From assembly GCA_963743875.1 (NCBI GenBank), contig CAVURM010000002.1, positions 372,001 through 436,000 of the forward strand: a DNA stretch of 64,000 nt, given 5' to 3'. Below the pieces are notes generated by a model, which saw only the letters and a list, made by a program, of their open reading frames with translations, made no database searches and was not told the DNA's origin. The DNA comes from RHKX01 sp963743875 (lineage in GTDB: Bacteria > Actinomycetota > Thermoleophilia > Solirubrobacterales > 70-9). Shown piece by piece: positions 9,324 to 18,074 of this stretch (its first letter is position 1; each line of letters begins with the position of its first letter). Made by a program: the position numbers and the translations under genes.

Positions 9324-9353
9324 TGACGTAGTGTCACTGAGATATGGTCTCAG
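9324..9353. promoter_or_regulatory. probable TetR operator region
   Basis: Two adjacent inverted repeats lie in the gap between the divergent P450 operon and TetR gene: TGAC-gtagt-GTCA (9324-9336) and a perfect CTGAGA-tatgg-TCTCAG (9337-9353). Position and symmetry fit an operator for the adjacent TetR protein. Confidence 0.55.
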
Positions 9354-9403
9354 ATCCCTCCTGACTTCGGTCATACGCCCTGGACCGGCCCTATCCTGAG
9401 CCC

Positions 9404-9970
9404 ATGGCAACCCGGACCAAGAAAGTCCCAGCGCATCTGCGCGTGCGCCGCCTGCCCGAGGACGGGGAGCGCGAGATCCTCGACGCCGCCGAGGTTCTGC
9501 TCGAAGAGCGCGACTTCCGCGATCTGACCGTGGATGAGGTGATGAGCGGCACCGGCATGGTGCGGTCGGCGTTCTACAACTACTTCGAGAACCGCAATGA
9601 GCTGGCGATGCGGCTTCTGCAGAGGATCGAGGCCGAGATGAGGGAGGCGAGCGCGAAGTGGCTCGACCAGCCGCTCGACGACCCCGCCGCCGGAATCGAG
9701 GTCGGCCTGCTCGAGGTAGCTCAGACTTACGCGCGTCACGGTCGCGTCATGCGGGCCATCCACGAAGCCTCCTACCACGACCGGGAGGTGGAGCTCTACT
9801 ACCGCCAGGGGCTGATTCAGAACTTCATCGAAGCTGTGGCGGCGAGGATTCGGGAGGAGAATGAAGCCGGCCGGGCGGATGTCGACGATCCTGAGGAGGT
9901 CGCGAGGGCGCTGCTGATCCTGAACTCGAACCTCTTCGTCGAGCGCCTCGGCGGCGGTCGCGAGCGCTGA
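9404..9970 (+). CDS. TetR/AcrR family regulator
   Basis: This 188-residue protein has an N-terminal TetR helix-turn-helix (residues about 20-65: ILDAAEVLLEERDF, then VDEVMSGTGMVRSAFYNYFE) and an all-helical ligand domain. The start codon follows a TATCCT -10 box by only 6 nt, which suggests a leaderless transcript. It diverges from the P450/exported-protein operon, with palindromes in between, so it most likely represses that operon and perhaps itself. The ligand is not predictable. Confidence 0.88.
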   Translation: MATRTKKVPAHLRVRRLPEDGEREILDAAEVLLEERDFRDLTVDEVMSGTGMVRSAFYNYFENRNELAMRLLQRIEAEMREASAKWLDQPLDDPAAGIEVGLLEVAQTYARHGRVMRAIHEASYHDREVELYYRQGLIQNFIEAVAARIREENEAGRADVDDPEEVARALLILNSNLFVERLGGGRER

Positions 9971-10169
9971 TTCTCCTCAGGCCGTCGCTGCCACGCTGGC
10001 CTTGATTTGGCGGCGAACCATCTATCCCGCCAGCGCGTAGATCTCTCGCCCGGCATGGGATGCTGACGGCTCCGCCTCTTTCGCTCAAATGAATGTTCAG
10101 GCCACCAAGCCCAGCTCATGTTGTAGTCCGTCGCGCGCGGGGGGCCGCTCTGACACCACTGGCGCAGAG

Positions 10170-10389
10170 ATGGACATCATCGAGATCGAGAAGAAGGAGA
10201 CGTTGAAGCGGGAAGAGGTCGCCGCGCGCCTTCGAGCGACCGCCGACGTTTTGGCGAGCGATGACGACATCGAGTTCGACCAGGGCGGAATGAACGTCAA
10301 AGGTCCACGTGCCCGACGAGGTGCATTTCAAGGTCGAGATCGAGATCGAGACCGACGAGCGTGAGCTCGAGATCGAGCTGAAGTGGTAA
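10170..10389 (+). CDS. amphi-Trp domain protein (frameshifted)
   Basis: The reading MDIIEIEKKETLKREEVAAR...FDQGGMNVK is the start of an amphi-Trp domain protein, a small acidic family of about 75 residues with unknown function. After about 10300 the family end (VHVPDEVHFKVEIEIETDE...LEIELKW) continues one frame over, so the present sequence has one extra nucleotide in CAAAGGTCC. The intact protein would be about 72 residues and end in the usual KW. The shift may be an assembly error. It is followed by a SHOCT protein gene in the same direction. Confidence 0.7.
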
Positions 10390-10431
10390 GACGAGACGAC
10401 GGATGATCGACGGGCAACAGAAGACGAGGCG

Positions 10432-10698
10432 ATGACGATGTCACCCAACAGGCGACAGCGAAGAAGGCGAGCCGCCGCGATCGGCGGGGCGGCGATGGCT
10501 GCCAAGAAGAACCGGGACCAGACGAAGGCTGAGCAGGCTCAACCCGACGATGCCCCGGGGCAGCCTGCCGCACCGGCGGGCGCGGGTGGGGCGAGCGAGG
10601 AGGACCTGACGCGACTCAAAGAGCTCGGCGAGCTCCATAGCCAGGGGATCCTCACGGACGAGGAGTCCGAACGCGAGAAGGCGAAGCTGCTCGGATGA
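10432..10698 (+). CDS. SHOCT domain small protein
   Basis: This 88-residue protein has a basic N-terminus (SPNRRQRRRRAAAIGG), a low-complexity Ala/Pro linker and a C-terminal SHOCT domain (DLTRLKELGELHSQGILTDE, then ESEREKAKLLG). SHOCT motifs are short oligomerisation modules at protein ends. Its stop overlaps the ATG of the transporter gene (ATGA), so the two are co-translated. Function is unknown. Confidence 0.8.
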   Translation: MTMSPNRRQRRRRAAAIGGAAMAAKKNRDQTKAEQAQPDDAPGQPAAPAGAGGASEEDLTRLKELGELHSQGILTDEESEREKAKLLG

Positions 10699-12284
10699 CG
10701 GACGGGGCCTCCGGCGCTGAGGAGAGCACAAGTCCGCGGCTCGCGTTTCTGCTGGCGGCGGCGATGTTCGTGCTCGTCGTCGACACGTCGCTGATGAACG
10801 TCTCGATCTCGGCTGTGGTCGAGGACCTCGACACGACGGTGAGCGGCGTCCAGTCCGCGATCGCGCTCGAGGCCCTCGTCTCCGCGGCCTTCATCCTGAT
10901 CAACAGCAAGGTCGGCGACCTGATCGGCCGCCGGCGCGCCTACATAATCGGCCTGTCGGCGTATGCGCTGGGGGCCTTGGCGATGACGCTCGCCCAGAGC
11001 CTGACCATGGTGATCGTGTTCTGGGCGATCGTCGGCGGCCTCGGAGCATCTTTGCTGCTGCCTGCGATGCAGTCCCTTATCCATGGCAACTTCGAGGGGG
11101 CGGCCCAGAAGAAGGCCTACGCCCTTGTCGGGGCTGCCGCGGCGGTGGCCGCGGGAGTCGGGCCGCTGCTCGGGGGTTTCGTCACCACGTTCCTGTCGTG
11201 GCGTGTCGGCTTTCTGCTCGAGGTGATTGTGATCGCCGTCGTCCTCTCACAGATCAAGCTTGTCCGCGACGTTCCGTACACGGGGCCTCGGGAGGTCGAT
11301 CTGGTCGGTGCCATCCTCTCCGTGCTCGGCATGGGCGGCGTCGTCCTGGGGGTCCTCGCCTGGCAGGAGGGGGCCGAGTTCGTCGGAGTCATCATTGCCG
11401 TCGGTGCGGTTGCGCTCGCGCTGCTCGCAAAGTGGTTGGTGAAGCGCCATCGCGAGGGCAAGCCGACGCTGCTCGATCCGGATCTGTTCAAGCTGCCTGC
11501 TTTCAGGCTCGGGATCTCCCAGCAGATGCTTCAGAACGTCACGCTGGGCGGCGCAATGATCGCGATCCCGATTTTCCTGCAGGTCAAGCTCGAGTACAAC
11601 GCGCTGCAGACCGGGCTCTCGCTCTTCCCGCTGTCGCTGACGATGTTCGCCGTCGCCATCCTCGCGGGGAAGAGGGCGGGTGATCGCCGCCCGGCAGCGA
11701 TCATCCGCGCGGGATTTGCGATGAGCACGATCGGGATGACCCTGATCGTGCCGGTGGTCCCCGAAGCGGACACCAGCTGGCCTCTCGTGATCCCGCTGAT
11801 CATCGCGGGGTCCGGGCTGGGTTTGCTGGTCTCCCAGCTCAACAACTACACGCTGGCCCCGATCGAGGAGGAGCGGGTCAGCGAGGCGGCGGGAGTGAAC
11901 TCCGCGTCCGGGTCGTTCGGGCTCTCGTTCGGGCTCGCCGTGGCGGGAGCCGTCCTGCTCGCCGCCCTCTCCATCAGCTTCACGAACATGACCGAGGACA
12001 GCGCCGTGATCCCCCCGGATGGACAGCAGCAGATCGCCGACACCCTGGAGGACGACGCGGAGATCATGAGCAACACGCAGATCGAGGAGCTCGCCGCGGG
12101 GGAGCCGGAGGACGTCCAGGCGGAGATCGTCAACATCAACACCGACGCGAACGACATCTCCCTCCAGGTGGCGATGCTGGTGCCGATCCTCGCCAGCCTG
12201 ATCGGGTTGATCAACTCGTTCCGCATGATGCGCTTGCCGGAGGTCCCACCATCGGCCTCCGCCGAAGCGGCCGCGTTGGGTTGA
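10695..12284 (+). CDS. MFS multidrug efflux transporter, DHA2 (14-TM) type
   Basis: This 529-residue integral membrane protein is an MFS drug:proton antiporter of the 14-helix DHA2/EmrB-QacA type. Motifs include the D1 region (VVDTSLMNVSISAVVEDL), the loop motif GDLIGRRRAYIIGL between TM2 and TM3, and the motif-C-like GPLLGGFVTTFLSWR after TM5. A hydrophilic loop of about 60 residues (DSAVIPPDGQQQIADTLEDD onward) precedes the last helix, as in other DHA2 members. It overlaps the SHOCT gene and is followed by a repeat copy whose hairpin would terminate its transcript. Confidence 0.9.
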   Translation: MTDGASGAEESTSPRLAFLLAAAMFVLVVDTSLMNVSISAVVEDLDTTVSGVQSAIALEALVSAAFILINSKVGDLIGRRRAYIIGLSAYALGALAMTLAQSLTMVIVFWAIVGGLGASLLLPAMQSLIHGNFEGAAQKKAYALVGAAAAVAAGVGPLLGGFVTTFLSWRVGFLLEVIVIAVVLSQIKLVRDVPYTGPREVDLVGAILSVLGMGGVVLGVLAWQEGAEFVGVIIAVGAVALALLAKWLVKRHREGKPTLLDPDLFKLPAFRLGISQQMLQNVTLGGAMIAIPIFLQVKLEYNALQTGLSLFPLSLTMFAVAILAGKRAGDRRPAAIIRAGFAMSTIGMTLIVPVVPEADTSWPLVIPLIIAGSGLGLLVSQLNNYTLAPIEEERVSEAAGVNSASGSFGLSFGLAVAGAVLLAALSISFTNMTEDSAVIPPDGQQQIADTLEDDAEIMSNTQIEELAAGEPEDVQAEIVNINTDANDISLQVAMLVPILASLIGLINSFRMMRLPEVPPSASAEAAALG

Positions 12285-12370
12285 TCGCAACAGGCTCGGC
12301 GTCGCGAATTGCACCGCGTCGGACCAGAGTGGCAGCCCTGTGTTGACGCCTCAAGGCGTGACGACCTCGA

Positions 12371-12447
12371 CGATGCGGGCGTCGTAGCGAGAAACGAATC
12401 GGGTCCCCGCTATAGGAAGAAGCCCGCTTTTAGAGCGGGCTTCTTGC
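12371..12447 (+). repeat. dispersed repeat, A-type (terminator hairpin)
   Basis: The core GTCGTAGCGAGAAACGAATC is followed by GGTCCCCGCTATAGG and a perfect 12-bp hairpin, AAGAAGCCCGCT (12415-12426) with AGCGGGCTTCTT (12432-12443). It lies just 3' of the MFS gene, where it can act as a terminator. Confidence 0.85.
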
Positions 12448-13183
12448 GTTCTGGGGCGATCGGGCGATTCGGCCGAGATACCAAGGAGGTACCAAGGGTG
12501 CTCTCGCGGATCGGGTTCGAATCGCCGTAGCGGTACTTCCGAGACGCCTGAAAGCGCGTGGGTTTTCGTGCGGTCTGGGGACCCGATGGGGCAGTGAATG
12601 GGGCAGCCGACCCGCCGGGGCCGCGATCGGATAGCCGCATCCGACAACTTCGCCGCGTCTATCCCCGATCGCAGGACAAAGGGTGAAAGGCAGAGGCGGG
12701 CAAGCCACGGATTCGGCCGGGACTTCACGGAGGAGCAGGGCGATACCCACGGGGAACCGCCATCCCAGCCAGAGCGGTACGTGGAGACCCGGAGGAATCA
12801 ACCCTCCGACCCGGCGAAGCACACACCGACCGTGACGTCTGCCAGAAGGCCGATAACGGCGAAGTGCCGGCTCCGAGCGCAAACAGCCATTGGGTTTGTG
12901 CCCCCCGGATGGCGTCGTGAGCAATCGCGATGGTGTCATCGTCGTTCAGGCGAAGCCTGAGCCGGAACATATTCGGTCCGACTCGCAAAACAGCCGCACG
13001 CGCCTTATCCAGGTGGCTTAGCGCATCACGGAGTGAGATAAGAGCCTCCTCCTCCGCACCACGCTTGAACCCTCTGCCAGGAGGGTTTTGCGTTCGGGAA
13101 GGCTTCGGTTAAGTCCGGAAGACCGACGGCCGGGCCAGCGCCCTGCGGCGCCGACCCGGCCGGACGTCGGACGGTTGAGGGTC
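12448..13183. other. gene-free stretch with integration-site-like traces
   Basis: No convincing gene was found. A T-loop-like GGGTTCGAATC occurs at 12513-12523. The reverse reading around it includes YGDSNPIR, the kind of fragment left where recombinase genes ran into tRNA ends. A copy of the recombinase-tail sequence lies at 13058-13089. The stretch looks like decayed mobile DNA. Confidence 0.4.
13058..13089 (-). pseudogene. short copy of recombinase-tail coding sequence
   Basis: These 32 bp match 6219-6250 at 29 positions. On the minus strand both read KTLLAEGSSVV, and all three differences are at third codon positions and synonymous. This indicates two related coding ends rather than a copied terminator. 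The sequence also forms the hairpin CCTC-TGCCAG-GAGG with TTTT on the plus strand. Confidence 0.5.
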
Positions 13184-14362
13184 TCAACGGCAAACGGCAT
13201 CCCCGTATAGCTCCTGTAGTGCGGCCTGGGCCTCGGGCCCGCCGACCGTGTCCTCCAGAGTGACGGAGTTCATCAACAGAACGACCACGCGGCCTGAGTC
13301 CATCACTCGGGCGACCGAGTCGTACCCGGGGACGGCGCCGTCGTGGCCGTACCAATCGCCGCATGACTCAGTGCCGTGAGCGAGGCCGAGGCCGCGCTCG
13401 ATGCCCGCGCCCTTCTCGGGGGCAGTCATCTTCATTGCTGCGAGCGACTCATCCGAGACGAGGTCGCCACCGAGCAGCGCCTCATAGAAGGTCGCTACAT
13501 CAGCGGCGGAGGCGACGATGTTGCCTGCGCCCCAGTAGTGAGAGGCGCTGACGCCGGTCACATCCTGCAGGCGAGCGTCGGTGGCGAGGTAGCCGTTGGA
13601 GTGTGGCCCCTCGATCTCAGTGCCCGTTGCGAGACTCGTCTGTTCGAGATTCAGCGGCTTGACGATCCGCTCGGTCAGCTCGTCCTCGAGCGTGTTGTCG
13701 GTCACCGCCTCGACGATCAACGCGAGCACCGTGTAGTTGGCGTTCGAATAGACGACGTCGCTGCCGGGCTTGGCACGCGGGCCAAGCTTGACCGAGATCT
13801 TGACCAGATCCTCCGGCTTCCATTCGTATGCAAGGTCGCCCTCCAGGTAGGGAGCGCGGACGCTCGGGTCCTCGAGGTACTCGGCGAGCCCGCTCCGGTG
13901 GCCGAGCAGATCACGCACGCTGATCTCATCTCCGTTGGGCAGCAGGCCCGGCAGGATGCTCTCGACGGTGTCGTCGAGACTGAGCTTTCCCTCTTCCGCG
14001 AGCTGCATGACCACCGTCGCGATGTAGGGCTTGGTAACGGACCCGATCCGGAAGCCGTCGGTCGTCGACAACTTCGCGTTCGTATCGATGTTTGAGACGC
14101 CGGCAGCCAGCTGGATCGGCTCCGCGCCCGGGTCCTTGATGTAGAGCACGACACCGGGGACACCGGCGTCGACCAGTGCGTCGAGTTCCTCCTGGTCCAG
14201 GTCCGCCTCAACGTCGTGGGCGGCATCGGCGACGGGGTCGTCAGCCGAGCATCCGGTCATTGTGGCGATCGCGACGAACGCAGCCGCGGCGAGCCCAAGG
14301 GCTCGGACGCGGAGCATGCGACGCCAGGGGGCGGGGGACGGTTGGTGGTTGTTCGCTTGCAT
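13184..14362 (-). CDS. serine beta-lactamase-like hydrolase, lipoprotein
   Basis: This 392-residue protein belongs to the class C beta-lactamase/D-alanyl-D-alanine carboxypeptidase fold family. The nucleophile motif SxxK appears as GSVTKPYI, the second motif as YSNAN and the third as HDG (WYGHDGAVPGYDS). The ATG at 14362 has a GAGGAGGG ribosome site. It opens a signal peptide ending in a lipobox (IATMTGCSAD), so it should be anchored outside the membrane by the lipidated Cys. The substrate is probably a D-amino-acid peptide or ester; true beta-lactamase activity is not implied. A small conserved gene lies 41 nt upstream. Confidence 0.9.
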   Translation of the reverse strand: MQANNHQPSPAPWRRMLRVRALGLAAAAFVAIATMTGCSADDPVADAAHDVEADLDQEELDALVDAGVPGVVLYIKDPGAEPIQLAAGVSNIDTNAKLSTTDGFRIGSVTKPYIATVVMQLAEEGKLSLDDTVESILPGLLPNGDEISVRDLLGHRSGLAEYLEDPSVRAPYLEGDLAYEWKPEDLVKISVKLGPRAKPGSDVVYSNANYTVLALIVEAVTDNTLEDELTERIVKPLNLEQTSLATGTEIEGPHSNGYLATDARLQDVTGVSASHYWGAGNIVASAADVATFYEALLGGDLVSDESLAAMKMTAPEKGAGIERGLGLAHGTESCGDWYGHDGAVPGYDSVARVMDSGRVVVLLMNSVTLEDTVGGPEAQAALQELYGDAVCR

Positions 14363-14403
14363 TTCGGGCCCTCCTCGAAGGGGTTGGTCAGCGGGTGGGA
14401 AGC

Positions 14404-14685
14404 TCATGGCTTCCCATTTGGTTGTCCGGGTTCCTGGCTTGGAATTCGCTCCTCAACGGAGACGAGTTCGAGCCCGAAGGACCCCAGGCGCTGGAGGAAG
14501 CCACTGAGCTGGCTCTGATCGAAAGGGCCGGTAAGCAGCAAAGTTCTGCTTCCTTCGGCTTGCACCACCGCTCCGGGGAAGGCGTCGGCGAAACGTTCGC
14601 TCAGCCTCCCTCGGACAACGATCGTGTAGCTCGTGCCATCCATCTTCGTCTCGCTCGGTTGCTTTCCCATTGCGAGACGCACCAT
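14404..14685 (-). CDS. small conserved protein, unknown function
   Basis: This 93-residue protein has a core YTIVVRGRLSERFADAFPG, then TLLLTGPFDQSQLSGFLQRL and GLELVSVEE. I recall similar small proteins beside LuxR/MalT regulators in Actinobacteria, but no function is known. It lies between the MalT-like gene and the lipoprotein hydrolase on the same strand, so the three may be co-transcribed. An internal ATG (residue 6, MGKQPSE) is an alternative start. Confidence 0.6.
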   Translation of the reverse strand: MVRLAMGKQPSETKMDGTSYTIVVRGRLSERFADAFPGAVVQAEGSRTLLLTGPFDQSQLSGFLQRLGSFGLELVSVEERIPSQEPGQPNGKP

Positions 14686-14710
14686 CGGACGCCGCAGGGT
14701 GAGCTGTCAT

Positions 14711-14741
14711 CACCCCAGGGCGAGCTCACCCTGGGTGATCT
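14711..14741 (-). terminator. hairpin at 3' end of MalT-like gene
   Basis: ATCACCC-c-AGGG and CCCTGGGTGAT form an 11-bp hairpin with one bulge, immediately at the stop of the MalT-like gene. There is no U-tract, so it may be a processing or weak termination site. Confidence 0.35.
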
Positions 14742-16992
14742 AGATAAGGCCGAGTTCGCGGGCTCGCGAAACCGCTTCAGATCGCTGCGAGACGCCCAGC
14801 TTGCGATAGATGTGTTTCGAGTGCGTCTTGACCGTGTTGAACGAGATGTAGAGGTGGTTTCCGATCTCGCGTTGGCTCAGGGTGCCGCTCATCAACCTCA
14901 GAACGGAAAGCTCCCGGTCGCTGAGCTCCTCCAGCTGTGCGGCATCAAGAGAAGCGGAGCCGGCTACATGAAACTCCTGCCTCTCCTGCTCCAGGAGCTT
15001 CTCGACCACAGGTCCAGGATCCAAAGAGGCCGTGACGGTCCAGCGTGCTTCGGCCAGCATGCGCTCGGCCTGCTGCCGATCGCCCTGGAGAGCCAAAGCT
15101 CGAGCGAGCCAGATCTGGCCAGAGGCGGTTTCAATCGGACCGCTGCCACGGGCGGCGAGCTTCAGCCCGCGGTTCAGCTCTTCGACGGCCTCATTGAACT
15201 GTCCTGCCTGCGACTTCAGTTCTCCTGCTGCTATATGCGTCGGGGCGCACACCCAATACTCAGCCAGTCCTGCTTGTCGAATCACATCGCGCGCTTCCGC
15301 GACGAGGCCGGATGCAACCTCCAGTTCGCCTTCTTGGATTCGAACCAGGGCAAGTAGGCCAAGCGATGAAATCCACGCTGGATTCAACGAATTCGCGCTG
15401 CTCCCCGCCCGCCCGAGCTCCAGATTCGAGATGCCTTCGGTGAAATCGCCCAACCAATAGCTCGAAGCACCGAGGCGAATCCTGGCCAGCGAGTCCCAGG
15501 CGGAAGGAGGCTCGCCGGCGGCAAGCGCCGCGGCGGCGGTGTCGCGACAACCGCCGAGGTCGCCGAGGAGCCAGCGGTGGGCGCTCCTCAGAATCCTTGA
15601 GGCCTGTGGCCCCGAAGTGAAGCCATCGGAGAATTCACCGGGGGGAGGAGGGGCTTTCGCGATCGAATCCAACGCGGGTTCGACCTCGTCGAGCTGGCCG
15701 AAACTGATTGCGATCAATGCCCGCGCCACACCGAGTCGGGCGTCAGCCTCACTTACGCGTGGTGGAATCGAGTCGAGCCAGGTTCGGACCATGGATTGCC
15801 CGCCCGATGCGGCTATCGGATACCACGACTCGGCGATCAGGTCGCTCGCCGCTGAATAGTCCTCCGCTCTGAGCAGGTGCGTGATCGCTTCTGACTGAAG
15901 GCCCTCCCCGAGTAGCCAGGCTGCCGCCCTGCGATGCACATCGACCTCCCGGGTCGGCTGATCCAACCGCATTTCATGCCTGAGAAGCTCGGCGAAGAGA
16001 TGGTGGTAGCGGTACCACTGGCGCTTGCCATCGAGTGGCACCAGGAACAGGTTCGATTCTTCGATCGAGCGCAGGACCTGGGCCGAGCGCCCGGTCTGCG
16101 TCACGGCATCGCAGAGCGCAGGGTTGAAGCGCTCCAGGAGTGATGTGACCAGCAAGAACTGTCGGATCTCGTCGGATTGCCCAGCCAACACTTCTGCCGT
16201 GAGGTAGTCGACGAGATGTCGGTCGTCGCCGGCGAAGTCTTTGATGAACTCACGAGCGTCTGCCCGCCCGCGTAGCGATAGGGCGGCAAGGTAGAGGCCC
16301 ACGGGCCAGCCCTCGGTCCGCGTCAGCAGGAGCTCGATCTCGGTCGAGTCGAGGCCCAAATCCTGGCTGCCGTTCAGGAGCGCTTCGGCTTCCGCGGCGT
16401 TGAATCTGAGCTCACGCGAGGAGACTTCGACCAGCTGACCTCGCCCCCTGAACCTGGCCAGCGGCAACGGCGGTTCCGTCCGAGACGAGATCGCGATCTC
16501 CAGGATGGGGGGGAGATGCTCGAGCAGTGCCCCCGTCGCTTCGTGCACCTCGGGGGAGTCGATGAGGTGGTAGTCGTCAATAACGAGCACCGAGGGCCTG
16601 GGGAGGGCCTCGATTTCGACCAGGAGCGGCGGCAACACGTCGTCGGTCAGGCTCGCGCCCGGTGCTCGGAGGATCTCGAGGGACCGCGTGCCCACGGTAG
16701 GCGCAAGGCTGCGAATCGCCTCAATGACGTAGGAGAAGAATCGCACCGGGTCGTTGTCCCCGGCGTCGAGAGCGAACCAGGCGAAATCGCGTTCCTCGGC
16801 TTCCGCAGCGTGCCAGGCTTGAAGAAGGCTGGATTTGCCCCAACCTGCCGGGGCACGGATCAGGGACAGTCGGCGGCCAGGTTGCCTGCTGAGTGCGGCT
16901 AACGCCGCGGGGCGGGGAATGAGATCACGCGGGACGGGTGCAAGCAGTTTTGTCCAGATCAGCGTGCTTTCGCGAGCTTCTTGCTGCGCCAT
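14740..16992 (-). CDS. MalT/LuxR family ATP-dependent transcription regulator
   Basis: This 750-residue regulator has a STAND-type ATPase domain: Walker A APAGWGKSSLLQAW near residue 48, Walker B SVLVIDDYHLID near residue 135, and ISSRTEPPLPLARFRGRG (sensor). A helical TPR-like middle follows, and a C-terminal LuxR helix-turn-helix (LSDRELSVLRLMSGTLSQRE, then NTVKTHSKHIYRKLGV). Length and order match the MalT group (LAL type). These proteins sense a small molecule, oligomerise with ATP and activate promoters. The target is unknown; the small gene and hydrolase downstream on the same strand are candidates. A B-type repeat lies upstream. Confidence 0.9.
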   Translation of the reverse strand: MAQQEARESTLIWTKLLAPVPRDLIPRPAALAALSRQPGRRLSLIRAPAGWGKSSLLQAWHAAEAEERDFAWFALDAGDNDPVRFFSYVIEAIRSLAPTVGTRSLEILRAPGASLTDDVLPPLLVEIEALPRPSVLVIDDYHLIDSPEVHEATGALLEHLPPILEIAISSRTEPPLPLARFRGRGQLVEVSSRELRFNAAEAEALLNGSQDLGLDSTEIELLLTRTEGWPVGLYLAALSLRGRADAREFIKDFAGDDRHLVDYLTAEVLAGQSDEIRQFLLVTSLLERFNPALCDAVTQTGRSAQVLRSIEESNLFLVPLDGKRQWYRYHHLFAELLRHEMRLDQPTREVDVHRRAAAWLLGEGLQSEAITHLLRAEDYSAASDLIAESWYPIAASGGQSMVRTWLDSIPPRVSEADARLGVARALIAISFGQLDEVEPALDSIAKAPPPPGEFSDGFTSGPQASRILRSAHRWLLGDLGGCRDTAAAALAAGEPPSAWDSLARIRLGASSYWLGDFTEGISNLELGRAGSSANSLNPAWISSLGLLALVRIQEGELEVASGLVAEARDVIRQAGLAEYWVCAPTHIAAGELKSQAGQFNEAVEELNRGLKLAARGSGPIETASGQIWLARALALQGDRQQAERMLAEARWTVTASLDPGPVVEKLLEQERQEFHVAGSASLDAAQLEELSDRELSVLRLMSGTLSQREIGNHLYISFNTVKTHSKHIYRKLGVSQRSEAVSRARELGLI

Positions 16993-17101
16993 TGACTGAC
17001 TATAAGCCTGAGTTGGCCAAACAGAATCGATGATTGGGGCGTACCTGATTGAGAACTAGGGCGATCGCCGGAGCTTGATCACCTCTCTCTCTCGACTATT
17101 C

Positions 17102-17156
17102 GTGCGTCGCAATGAGAAACGAATCGGGTCAGGTATCGGATTCACCTGCGACGCAC
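17102..17156 (+). repeat. dispersed repeat, B-type (stem-loop)
   Basis: Arms GTGCGTCGCA and TGCGACGCAC pair perfectly over 10 bp around the core AACGAATCGGGTCAGGTATC. The copy lies upstream of the MalT-like gene and 3' of the DUF4386 gene. Confidence 0.85.
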
Positions 17157-17221
17157 GCGCGTCGATGAGATTTCGACGATCTACCGCTGCTCGTCTCATC
17201 GATCAGGTCGTAGATTGAGAC

Positions 17222-17977
17222 CTATCTGGACGCTGATGTCTGCCCCTCGCCGGCGGAGAGAACCCGCGACGGCCGGAAACCCTTGACGATCAGATAGATC
17301 GCGAAGGAGGCCTCAAAAGCTGCCTCCGGGAGCGAGAAGAGAGCGTGTGCGCCGTCCTGCTCATACGCACCGAGGAGCACGGCGATCGCCGAGAGGAAGA
17401 TCAGGGGGCCGCCGAAAACTCCCAGCAGAGCCAGACGCGGAGGCATGAGGCCGGTTCGGTACATCATCCAGCCCAACAGAAGCCCGTTGACGCCGACGCA
17501 GAACCCAGGTCCGAGCAGGAACGTCCAGTCGTGGATTGCGACCAGGGATCGCCCGGCGGTTTCGAGCGAAGCCCCATCGGCGCCGATCGACCCGGCCAGA
17601 TCCTCACGCAGCGTGAGGATTGAAAGCAGGCTGATCGCGCCTACGCCGATGATCGTCGACTCGATCGTGCGAGACGCGACATAGCTCAGGGCGAGCCGCT
17701 CGCTGTACCGCTTCAGGATCGGGAACATCACGACGGCCGTGCCAACGTTGCCGATCATCAGGAAGATTTCCATCAGCGCGCCCAGGGTGACCCGTGTGTC
17801 GTCGCCGCCCGCCCCGAGGATGTAGTCGGTCTGATCGAGGATCGGTGTGTAAAGGATCAAGGCGGCCAGGATCGACGTCACGAACGTCGACGCCATCAAC
17901 CAACCTGCGATCGACGCGGTCCTTCGCTGCTGCGGGGTCTGTTCAGGTACAGACACCGAACGTCCTACCCCAGTCAC
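17222..17977 (-). CDS. DUF4386-like membrane protein
   Basis: This 251-residue protein has about six hydrophobic helices and resembles DUF4386 integral membrane proteins of unknown function: RTASIAGWLMASTFVTSILA, then ALMEIFLMIGNVGTAVVMFP and LLGPGFCVGVNGLLLGWMMY. I chose the GTG at 17977 because GAGGAGAG lies just upstream and the longer reading adds a segment without family character. It is about 100 nt downstream of the flavoprotein gene on the same strand and may belong to that transcription unit. Confidence 0.7.
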   Translation of the reverse strand: MTGVGRSVSVPEQTPQQRRTASIAGWLMASTFVTSILAALILYTPILDQTDYILGAGGDDTRVTLGALMEIFLMIGNVGTAVVMFPILKRYSERLALSYVASRTIESTIIGVGAISLLSILTLREDLAGSIGADGASLETAGRSLVAIHDWTFLLGPGFCVGVNGLLLGWMMYRTGLMPPRLALLGVFGGPLIFLSAIAVLLGAYEQDGAHALFSLPEAAFEASFAIYLIVKGFRPSRVLSAGEGQTSASR

Positions 17978-18074
17978 TCGTCTCTCCTCTGATCGCCCTC
18001 TATGGCGAAAGCTGCACAACGAGCGAGGGCGGGAACCTCGATGGGCAGCGAGTCCGCGGAAACCAATCTGTTCA

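Noticed and set aside
12410..12939. Minus-strand open frames with YGDSNPIR and KPALKAGFFL
   Set aside because: They are translations of the repeat and of decayed tRNA-end-like sequence. No domain or start signal supports a real protein.
13021..13060. Possible tRNA ending CTCCGCACCA before the hairpin at 13070
   Set aside because: No matching 5' acceptor strand, anticodon arm or T-arm could be folded.
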